From Blasia pusilla (Eukaryota; Marchantiophyta; Marchantiopsida; Blasiales): a stretch of 64,000 nucleotides of DNA. Of the stretch, positions 55,150 to 64,000 are shown one piece after another. The DNA is taken from positions 36,084,001-36,148,000 of the forward strand of contig CM114271.1 in NCBI GenBank assembly GCA_050084515.1, written 5' to 3'. The notes beneath the pieces are model-generated. The model saw only the letters and a program-made list of their open reading frames with translations. It had not been told where the DNA came from and did not search any database. The translations under genes were made by a program, and so were the position numbers. Within the stretch, counting starts at the first letter, position 1. Each line of letters opens with the position of its first letter.

Positions 55150-58100
55150 CTGATTCGAGTTATTATTAAGTCTGAATCAACATCTTCTATCATATCGCAT
55201 ACATGGATTATTGGCACATGTTGCACATCCACTCTAGCAAGTTTCCATCTCTCGCATCACTTAGGACTCTAGCTCCTAAGGTACTTGCATCTAGTAGATT
55301 CCCTGGTTCCATGCATGTGGCATGGAAGGTGGGCAAAACATTACAAGCTCCATCTAGCGACTCTAAGTCATCAAAATAAACTCTCCGAGCTCTAGCTTCC
55401 TTCCTCATTACCACTTTCCATCCTCCACCCTCATCGGCATCTCCATAAAACACTTGTTGCACTTGTGATGGGAAAACAAATGGTGGTGATCTAATGGCTC
55501 GCATGACCTCAAGTTGGCCAACAGAAAACCCTCCTTATCTAATTTCATGGATCCTACTCTTGAATCCCAATTTGCTTTAACCCACCGCCCTCGAGATTAG
55601 TATTATGGGTTGTTCTACAACCCCATAATCAAGTAAGAGAATATCAACCAACACCCCAACGTATGAGTATAGACAATTCTGGTTGGAACTTTTTTCATCA
55701 ACAACATGCACCTATTCCACTATCATAAGTGGAGAAGGGTGTCGCACCACTTGGCCCTTCTACCCCTGAAGTGGTTTCCGAGGCTTTCATACTCTTGAAT
55801 GACAATGCCCTACTATTGGAGGTATAGCTAACGATAGTAGGTGAGCATCGGGGATCTTTTGAGTTGTCAATTGCATCTGTGTAATGGCAAGGTGAATCCA
55901 CTTTTCAAAAGGAATGTCTCTAACATGACTAATATTTCTGCTCAATAACAATGTTAATGGTATTAGTACATTCTTTTGTATTTAATGTGTCAATACCAAA
56001 ATAATATACACTTTGAGAGTCCGAACTGTAATTCACATAACTATAACCTTGAAAAGCATATATTGAGAGTTTTACCTTTGCCAATCAACCATGACCTCTC
56101 AGATATGCAACACATAATGATGTGCTAAGTTGATCATTTCTCAAAGTCGAATCGAGTGCTGCACCTTCTAGCTCCTCACCAACAACCACCCTCTTCCTCC
56201 CCATCATCCCACACTCGCGTCCGCACGTCTTCAAACCTTTTCATATACTCGGTCACAAACCCTAATGCCTCGTCCTTCACATACCCTTCTCGCCATACAC
56301 CCCCTCTGGTCTAGCTTTAGACCGTACATATTTCTTCATGTACCCCATATATCGCTCCATTGATACATCCATCGACATGCTACTGGCCCACACATGTCCA
56401 ACTCTTCTACGACATGAATCAACAAATGTGTCATCACGTCGAAGAAAGATGGAGGGAAGTGCATTTCAAACAGACAAAGGGTTATGGCAGTCTCTTCCAA
56501 GAGTTTGTCAAATAAAGCTGGATCATACACCTTTGTACACACCATTCTAAAAATGCCCGATAATCTAATAACCACCATTCTCACGTGGTCTTTCAAAAGA
56601 CCACGAGTGCAATAAGGAAGGACTTGCTTTGAATGAAGACATGGTAATCATGTGATTTCATATTGCCAATTTTCGATTAACCACATGCTTGGAGAGTTCT
56701 CCACAATATCCAGATGGCACTTTCAAGTTTTGAATCCTCGAAAGGAAAGTGTTCAAGTCATGGGGAGATAGACAATAATCGGAAACTGGTTTAAGCAAAA
56801 CTTGGGGTTTACTAGGATGGGGTTGCAACCACAAATGGGATCGAATCCCACGGGCCTCCAGATCTCTCCTTACTTTCACAATATCTTTCACTCCAAATAA
56901 GGTCTTGACTAGATTCTCAACGATATTCTTCTCAACGTGCATTACATCTAACGTATGGCGTATAAGCAAATTCTGATTGTATCGTCAAGGAAGCATGGAC
57001 ATCTCACAACTTCAACATGATAGCTAATATTCACAATCAAATCAAACAAAAGTTATCCTCCTCTATAGCCACTATTTCATAACATAAAGAATGGATAATA
57101 CAGAGAAGGAGCAGGATACTCGCCAATATGGCAACGAATATAGTATACTCAGCCTTTTCACCCCAGTTCTCTTGTAGGGATCAGTAGGGCCGTCTTCTCG
57201 ACCCCCACTCTCATCATATGCATGTTTTTCATTTGCCCATCCAATAATCTCTCTGGAAAGTAGTCTAGGCACGCGTGGTCTAAGTTCTGCACTCCCGTTG
57301 AAGTGAGATCCATACCTGCGGGTCCTCCATGGATGGCTCAATGGGAGATATCGACGATGACAACCGTATATGGGCTTGCCACAAGACTTTGAAAAATCAG
57401 AATCCACTCGAGGCCCGCATATAGTACATCCTAATTTTCCACCATGGCTCGCCCTGACTATAGTTCCGTATGCCGGGTAATCATTTATGGTCCATAGTAA
57501 GGTAGCCTGAACATGAAGTTCCAACTTCCGCCTACCTTCCGGACGTCATGAAATTGAACCCCTTTCCACAATTCTTGGAACTCTTCCACTAGAGGAAGCA
57601 AGTATGTGTCTATGTTTTTCCCATTTACACTTTCCTTTCTGGTATGATCAAAGAGAGCATCACAAAGAATTTTTGTCCGGAGCCAGGGAGGCAAGTTATA
57701 ATTAACAAGAAGCACGGGCCATGTTGACCACTTAACTCGACTTGTCTGAAAATGGATTCACTCCGCCCAAAGCTAGCCCAAACTGAAATTCTTCTTCTCC
57801 TCGGCAAAGTCCGGATATAAGTTGTCCATGTGGCGCCATGACTTGCAATCACTGTATGTCTTACTAAGCTATCCTTGCTCTGATTCAAGGGGGCCCATGT
57901 TAACAATTCAGACAACGTCTTGCATCTAAACATACGTCTCATCCGAGGTATGACAGGAAAATGCCTTAATACCTTACATGGTACCAACGTTCTACCCACT
58001 TTCCGGAACCTTGGTTTCCCACATAATGGACAGATCTCAGCTTCAGCCAAATCACCCCGGAATAAAACACATCCAGCTGGACACGCATGGATACTGTTGT

Positions 58101-58942
58101 AACCTAAGCCTAGTTTACCAATGAGTTTTTTTGCTACATAATAACTCGGTGGCACCAAGTTCCTATTTGTAGGACCAACTTACAAAGGAGTTTCAGAAAT
58201 CGTCAATAGCTACATTTGGGACGCCATGGGTGGTTTGAATGTTAAATAGTAACATGACAAAAGCCAAAACAGATGTTTTTTTCAGAGGGAACAAGGGTTT
58301 GCAAGCTTCAAAGCAAGCTCCTCATATTCATCTCCATGATTGAATGGTGGTTCTTCGTTTGATATTCCCGCTTCGTAATTCATCGATGAGAGAGATGTCT
58401 CTTCAGATTTCATCCTCGTGTATATGGTGATATTTCTGGAAAATATCATTGAGCATTTTATGAACGTCAATGTGCTCGTCTATATCCGCCATGGAAGATC
58501 TCTCCCTTCCATCCACATGGAAGGTGGGGTCGACTCCATTGTCTTATCCTCTTGGCTTCTTTTTTCAGCAAGATCATGCATAAGCCACTCCTCATCTGAA
58601 GAGTCCCATCCATCCCTAGATTTTGGCACTCGACAAAGCGCCGAGCGCCCATTTTTTTCTCAAATGTGCTTCCACCTTGCCGATGGACAACGAGACCCAC
58701 CCTTACTGGTCATTGCACGGACACCGCAATCTTTTACAACCCAAAGACACTAGCACGTGTGCTTTCCGTTGCCACAACTTGGAATCATGTGCCTTTACTC
58801 TAACTGGGTGGTTCAAATCCATTCTAAGGGGATTGGAAGTAGATTCCCGCAAACTATGAACTGAAACATTCCAAACACATCCAAAACCATGACATCTTGC
58901 CTCAATAACGAATTCCATAAACCATGGTGGCTGAGCTATCAT
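55150..58942 (-). pseudogene. TNP2-type CACTA transposase, copy 2
   Basis: N-domain at 58942-58700 (RCPCND). Region before the core at 58158-57840, better than in copy 1: SYYVAKKLIGKLGLGY, AEICPLCGKPRFRKVG (CX2C) and VLRHFPVIPRMRRMFRC. Core at 57840-57072: WPVLLVNYNLPP-type at 57730-57690, NIDTYLLPLVEEFQELW and LLWTINDYPAYG. Then LDVMHVEKNIVENLV (56969-56900), LFEMHFPPSFFDVMTHL (about 56490-56430), DUF4216-like at 55901-55500, and FVFPSQVQQVFY at 55485-55450. Together the two copies show nearly all TNP2 blocks, each with its own frameshifts. Confidence 0.84.
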
Positions 58943-59796
58943 CTGAATGCATACTCACGTGAAGTCAAGACAAGTATGATAAGGCACGATACCTAACCTG
59001 GTTCTTATCTCGATGGAGATCTCAATCATCACTAACAATCCTCACCGATGCGGTCCAATGCTTCCAACGACATTCTTGAATGACAATTGTAACACACCCA
59101 AATTCAGATAATGACTCAGTCCTTTGATATGTACACTTCATCATGGCCTCGTCTAATAAATGTTTCCAGCTTAATCAGTTGATGAATGCACAAGAGAATG
59201 AATCAAGACATAATCTATGTGCCCCTTTCCTTAGTTGGGATCTTTTGTCCGATTGGAAATTGGTAAAACATAACTCGAACTGATTATTCATGTTTATCTA
59301 TTGAGCTTTCTCGCTTCAAAGAATGAGTTGGTTTCATCAAGATATCTAGTTTAATGCTCTACATTTAATCATCATGACTCAGTTGGAAATTTTAACTTTT
59401 GTTTCAGGAGAAATTGGTGGAAATCTTGAGTAATACCTGTAATAGAGTGAAGGGCCATGAAGACGAGGTGAGTAGACTACTTTTGAGGACACAAATCCCA
59501 ATCAATCTTTCTCGGCATGAAGTAGTTCTACTTGGACGCTTAAGATGAAGTAGTTCCCAAGAATTGACGCTTAATATTTCTCTGAATAGACAAGAATTAG
59601 GCGCAACATTTTTCAATCTATCACTCGGACCAGCGCTCCCGTTCGGACTTTACAGGACATAGCTGAAAAGGGTAAAATGATTTACATGATTCTATAGCGC
59701 TGATGTCATGTGTTTTGGGCAGAGCGCAAATGCAGTGCCATTCTTTGAGAAGGAAAGAGAGAGTGAGGTAGTAGAATCTGAGCTCCAAGAGAGTTA
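58943..59796. other. Intergenic region between divergent genes of CACTA copy 2
   Basis: This is the counterpart of 6391-7229. It has no long frame. TTTTGTTTCAGGAGAAATTGG at about 59397-59417 is kept and may be a splice acceptor of the plus-strand gene. Small deletions relative to copy 1 occur near 59171 and 59194. Confidence 0.4.
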
Positions 59797-60500
59797 ATGC
59801 ACACTCAAGAGCAGCTCCGTGTAGCTCAAGAGAAGACGCAACTCACGATAAAGGACAAGATGGTCCGAGTGCACATGACTCGTGTGACTTCTGGTCCTCG
59901 ACGTGGGCATGCGGATGATGGGCAAGGTGAAACAAGACGTAACACCCTTGAAGTGGAGAATGAAGAATTATGCAAAGAATCTGTTTCATACCCTAAAACA
60001 CCTTCACCTGGTCTACCATCGAACGAGCTTCTCAAGCAGGTGAGAGCGGGTCCAAAGCACTCAGATCATCAAGAAAATTCTCTTAAAGCACAACCGACTC
60101 ATAATTGTTGGCATCCGAACAAACAATTTAGCAGATCTTAGAAGCACAATCAAAGAGACTTAGAACGCCGGTTAGAATTGGAACAGAGACATTCCAAACA
60201 TGAGTCGAGTTACAAAATAAATTAGCAAACATTCAGGGCCGTGAGTCCGAACTTCAAAAGCGAGATAGTACTCCTCCAAGAGTCGCTACAAGAGCAAGTC
60301 CGTTAGTCTAATGAGCAAAGAACTTGTCGCCCAACGTAAACAGAGGGCTTCTTTGAAAGTGCTGAACGACTCTACAAATGAACTTCAGAGTGAGCAAGCG
60401 TGCCAATGAACAAGTTGAAACGTTGAAGGAGCAAAATCACTCGTTGTCCGAGATCACAGAGCGAATCTGAAATTTAAGCGATGCTAGCACAATCGTCGCA
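59797..60500 (+). pseudogene. Coiled-coil-rich fragment upstream of the PPR part, copy 2
   Basis: The frame 59797-60141 reads MHTQEQLRVAQEKTQLTIKD, then EVENEELCKESVSYPKTPSP. Later frames give LERRLELEQRHSKHESSYKI and NEQVETLKEQNHSLSEITE-type coiled coil, in changing frames. Codons remain in better register than in copy 1 over the first 100 residues. The source gene is not identified. Confidence 0.45.
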
Positions 60501-61963
60501 GAGAAGCGTGTACTATAATGCAAGCTGAGACGATTCTATTATCCTGATTGCAATGGTTGATTGCCTTGGCAAGGTGGGCAATTTCAGTGCCGCATGAAAT
60601 CTATTTTTACAGATGAAAGAGAAGGGCTGTTCGTTGGACGTGGTTTTCTACACAAGAATGATTGATATTTGTGGGAAGTGTGGTTACTATGAAAAAGCCG
60701 TTGAGTTCTATGATGAAATGCAAAAGGTTGGAGTGGAGCCAAATATATTTACTTATAACACTCTCATCAATTGCTTGGGAAAATATGGCAATCATACTTC
60801 GCTGCTCACCAAATTGTTTTGTGAGATGCAAGCAGCGTGGTTGTGAGCCTAATGTAGTCACTTACAACACCCTCATAGATCTTTACTCTAAGGCAGGCAA
60901 ACCAGTAACTTAGCATGGAAATCTTGAAGCTACAAGCAAGCCTTCGTATCCACCTGATTTCGGTACTTTCATCACAATGATGGAAACTCAATAAGTCGGG
61001 CAAGTACAAGAAGTTGAGAATATGTTGTGGAAGATGAAGGAAGCTGGGCATGATGTCAGGCTTCCAAAGATACAATATATTGATTGATATGTGGGGCAAA
61101 AAGGTAACATTGAGAAGCTAAGTTTTTAGCACAAGGACTTATTAGATTTGGTTAACCCCAGACTACGCTCACTCTTAGAAGCATGATATCTACTTATTTA
61201 AGAGTGCATATGTATGATGTTTGAAAAGCGATCATTGATACTATGTCCACATTGGGCATCGTAGATTGACTCTAGCATGAGTGCAATACTCCTTCAACAT
61301 TGCTCGGGCTAGAACACCAGAACATGTGGATGGTCTCGAGTGTGCTAGCAAACACGAGACACCCGCTTATGCCTTTGTAATCGCCCCGATTGGATCTCAA
61401 GTGAGGACATCACAAAGATATTGTGAACGCTTCTTTGATTCTTTGCCATCAGTAAGAGAAGGATGGTAAATTAATGTTCCTTGATGCTTTGATCATGTTC
61501 CTCCACAATCTCGGCCGCAAAGTGGAAGAAGTGGGTGTTTGGGACTATGTTGTTAGCCATGACTTCTTTCCTCAAGTCGTTACCATACAAACTACACCTA
61601 GTCATTGGTTTATGGACTTTCATACCATGTTAGTTGGGAGAGCATTAGTTGCCCTCACAAGGACGTTAGCCACATTGAGGGATGCTATGATTACGATTTA
61701 ACTCGCACCAAATCAGGTCTTTATTATTACTTGGTGGGGCAAAGGAAGCAGTGGTGCCTGGATGTTCAACACTCAAACAAGTCTGTCCAAGAGAAGTTGT
61801 ATGCCCTCCGATCTCCTTTCTATGTGAGTGGGATGAACTTGGGTTGCTTTTTTTTTTGCGAAGGGGAACCTTTTCTTGATTGGGTGCAAGCACTTACTCG
61901 ACTAAGCTACCACTATGGAGACAAGTTAATGCTACTCCTTGGTCATCAAGTGACGACGTAAAA
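60500..61963 (+). pseudogene. PPR-SMR gene fragment captured in CACTA copy 2
   Basis: PPR repeats read in one frame over 60613-60846: DVVFYTRMIDICGKCGYYEK, AVEFYDEMQKVGVEPNIFTY and NTLINCLGKYGN. GCEPNVVTYNTLIDLYSKAG follows in another frame (60840-60900). The SMR-like part at 61474-61701 reads MFLDALIMFLHNLGRKVEEV, GVWDYVVSHDFFPQVVTIQT, HWFMDFHTMLVGRALVALTR. The end, SPFYVSGMNLGCFFF and LDWVQALTR (61815-61905), ends near 61961. A GUN1-like order of PPR then SMR is clear. The middle (60900-61450) has lost its frame. It is a fragment, not a working host gene. Confidence 0.76.
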
Positions 61964-61996
61964 TCATCTTATTTTCTGTGCTACAAAGTTCACTTT

Positions 61997-63820
61997 CCAG
62001 ACTTGTGAGTGTATCTTCGATCATCTCTCGTTTCGATTTCCTCATCTCTGTATATATTTTTGAGGGACCAAGTTTTGTCTACCTTCGATTGTGTCCACTT
62101 CTTTTCATGTCCGTGTGCAAAATAAATTCCCTAGAGTTTATCAGTACTACCTTGAGTGATATTTGCTTATGGAAGATAGACCATCCAGTTAAAATAGTTG
62201 TCCTCCTTTCTTAACCTGGATGATCTACCTTCCATAAGCAAAGTACTGTGCTACTCAACGTTTTGGTTTCAAAGCACATATGCTAAATTTCTGAGAAGGA
62301 TGTATGGGCAGTATTCAAGAGAATATTTCTCACCCTCAAGCTTCAAATTATCTACAAGATATCCTCTTTTAGAGCCTTTTGAAAAGTTCTGCAGTGAAAG
62401 AAGCTTTACATGTTCTTTGACACTCACCAATCATAAAAGGTAGAATCGAGTTTGACTTGAAAACTCGTGTTAGCCAATTTTTACCTAGCCTAATTAGCTA
62501 CTTTCCATACAGCGTAAAAAGAGAAAGAAACTTTCAATTTTAATGAATTTCGTGTCCTTGTTCAGAATTAGGAAATGCAATGGACATCCAGATTCAAGAT
62601 TGTATTCTCTGCAATCGATGCTTATCATAGTTGTGTCGCACCAACATTCTTGGTGTATGCACACCTTTGGATGTGGAAAGATGTTGGGGTATCTAGTTGG
62701 AAGCTCAAATATGTTGGAGGTTTGTTGAAAAGCAAGCACATGATGGCATGTTAGAGACGGATCTCAAGGAAAATTCATTACCAATCAAGTCTAAGAATAT
62801 GTTGAGACTCTGAACTTTCAACATAATATTGAACCCATATGGTTGTGGGCCATGTGTTTCCACTCTATGGGCATGTTGGAGGGCACAGCAGCTTTGTACA
62901 GCATCTATGACTACCCAATGTCTATTACCTGGGGAGAAATTTGTGGGAGCTCTGAGATTAATTTGCACGACATTGTGCATGAGGAGTGATTGTGAAACTT
63001 GTTCAGAGTAACTCATGTGGCAAAGCGGATGAAGTGAGGTGGTGGATTTGTTAAAACTTTAACAAGGGTAATCCCTCACAAATGTTTTAATGTGGAAACA
63101 AAGCATGGTGGTGAAGATACTTAAATTGATCTCAAACGCCAACAACTTCTTGTGACTTGGGATTGACTTATCGACGAATGGATTCGTGTTGTAATGCACG
63201 ATTCTACCTCTGAGGATGGGTGCAAGATTTGTGAGAAGGATATCGTGAATCGGAGAAAACAAGAAAAGCGGCATTCGGAAATTTCCAAACGAACTACGAT
63301 TACAGATTCGATTGGAAGAGAGAGAAAGGCAAAACTCCCAAGATCTACAAACTGAAACACAACACTTCAGATTACCCGAGAACTAAACACATCAATCGGA
63401 TTCAATTAGAACGGAGACGGCTTTGAGATACACAAATATCTACAATTTATAGATTACCTAAAACGGGAGATGTCAAATGCGATTAGAGAGAGAACAATAC
63501 GGAATCGATGATTACACACATAAGTGAAGACTTCAAGAGGTTGCGTAGAAACCTTGCAATTTCAGTTCAATTATAGGCACAAGAGAGAAAATACTATCCA
63601 GAAAAATTGACGACTATCCGACCTCTCAAACAACTCAACAACATGCGGACGATAGACAACTTTCCAAGTTCCCTTTAAAATATTACAATTTCAAGTCAAC
63701 CACGAGAGGGAATAGATGTGTGATCAAGCATGTCGAGAAATCTGTCACTTCGATTAGTGAGTCACCTTCAAATTCAGGTGGAAGGAGAGATAGAGTAATG
63801 AATAAAGATAAAGGCAACTT
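61997..63820. other. Unassigned region right of the CACTA similarity
   Basis: No domain is recognised. A minus-strand frame at 63274-63059 (71 aa) starts MPLFLFSPIHDILLTNLAPI and runs to a stop at 63059; I cannot place it. Two plus-strand frames at 62543-62728 and 62829-63011 are cysteine- and His-containing but show no known pattern. The part may be intron and exon of a host gene read leftward, or more transposon sequence. Confidence 0.35.
62162..62242. repeat. Imperfect inverted repeat, arms about 31 bp
   Basis: The left arm 62162-62192 (TTTGCTTATGGAAGATAGAC...) pairs with 62211-62242, with two mismatches and one bulged base, around an 18-base loop. An RNA from either strand would form a stem of about 31 pairs. 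No other copy is seen in the window. Confidence 0.75.
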
Positions 63821-63822
63821 AC

Positions 63823-63918
63823 AGTTTCCAATCCCAAGGAATCAGAAGAGTGGAAGCCGAGAGTGAAGACGAAGAGCGATGGGAGAGGTGGGTGCTGGAG
63901 TGGGCACGACGAGAGAAC

Positions 63919-63920
<2 letters not shown>
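63823..63920 (-). promoter_or_regulatory. Possible 5' leader exon of a minus-strand gene
   Basis: Read on the minus strand, the (CT)n tract is followed by GGTTCTCTCGTCGTGCCC, a C-rich stretch and CTTGGGATTGGAAACT, then GTAAGTTGCC. The last matches a plant splice donor at about 63823. A CT-rich leader with a 5'-UTR intron is common in plant housekeeping genes. There is no ATG and the downstream exon is not identified. Confidence 0.3.

Positions 63921-64000
<80 letters not shown>
63921..64000. repeat. (GA)n microsatellite reaching the window end
   Basis: An uninterrupted GA dinucleotide run of at least 80 bp continues past the window edge. Length is open on the right. Confidence 0.95.

Larger units (their letters stand above)
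50069..61996 (-). mobile_element. CACTA (En/Spm-like) DNA transposon, copy 2
   Basis: The left terminus CACTAGAAGAAATCC is at 50069. Positions 52571-61996 match 1-9443 with many one- to four-base differences. The gene order is the same as in copy 1. To the right of 61996 the two copies share nothing obvious. The right terminus is therefore absent or beyond the window, and 61996 is only the end of similarity. It interrupts MULE-like copy C. Confidence 0.85.

Noticed and set aside
1-64000. tRNA, rRNA, snoRNA genes or organellar DNA
   Set aside because: No cloverleaf-like segment with A and B box pattern, no rRNA core sequence and no plastid or mitochondrial gene was recognised on either strand.

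Overview
This window is nuclear DNA of a land plant, and nearly all of it is nested, decayed transposable elements. The plant assignment rests on En/Spm-type CACTA transposases with Transposase_24, TNP2, DUF4216 and DUF4218-like blocks, Ty1/copia and Ty3/gypsy elements, a P-type PPR-SMR gene fragment, GT-AG introns and plant-like TATA boxes. I cannot name the species. I see no intact host gene, no tRNA or rRNA gene and no CRISPR array. Every coding region carries frameshifts or stops as read, although some of these may be consensus errors. Layout, left to right. 1-11298 is the right part of a CACTA element. It has two minus-strand transposase genes and, divergently on the plus strand, a captured coiled-coil plus PPR-SMR fragment. 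Its right terminus lies inside the reverse transcriptase of a gypsy element (11299-13787) whose polyprotein ends in a PHD-like zinc finger. 13788-16740 is copy A of a MULE-like DNA transposon. 16760-19231 is the 5' half of a gypsy element on the minus strand (LTR, primer-binding site, gag). 19232-19862 and 23991-25320 appear to be the 3' end and LTR of another gypsy element. That LTR is split by a second PHD-gypsy element (19863-23990, minus), whose ends are arranged like a linearised two-LTR circle. 25321-37552 is the longest copy (B) of the MULE-like element. 37553-40045 is the 3' half of the gypsy family seen at 17 kb, now on the plus strand (integrase, LTR). 42377-47235 is a copia element on the minus strand without a 5' LTR. 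47240-50068 is copy C of the MULE-like element, interrupted at 50069 by a second CACTA element. The second CACTA element repeats the first over about 9.4 kb (1-9443 matches 52571-61996) and then diverges. The window ends in an unassigned stretch and a (GA)n microsatellite. How the parts may work together: copies B and C show that the MULE-like element has two divergent genes. One is a plus-strand transposase-like gene and the other an unidentified minus-strand gene, each with its own TATA box. The roughly 0.9 kb between the TATA boxes is filled with 26-27-nt palindromes, arms GCAACCCGTCGG and CCGACGGGTTGC. The same palindromes also fill an intron of each gene. More than 50 copies can be recognised by eye, and several have matching changes in both arms. 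This layout recalls VANDAL-type MULEs, whose accessory protein recognises short motifs dispersed in the element. It is the best candidate here for an undescribed system. The protein-motif link is inference.
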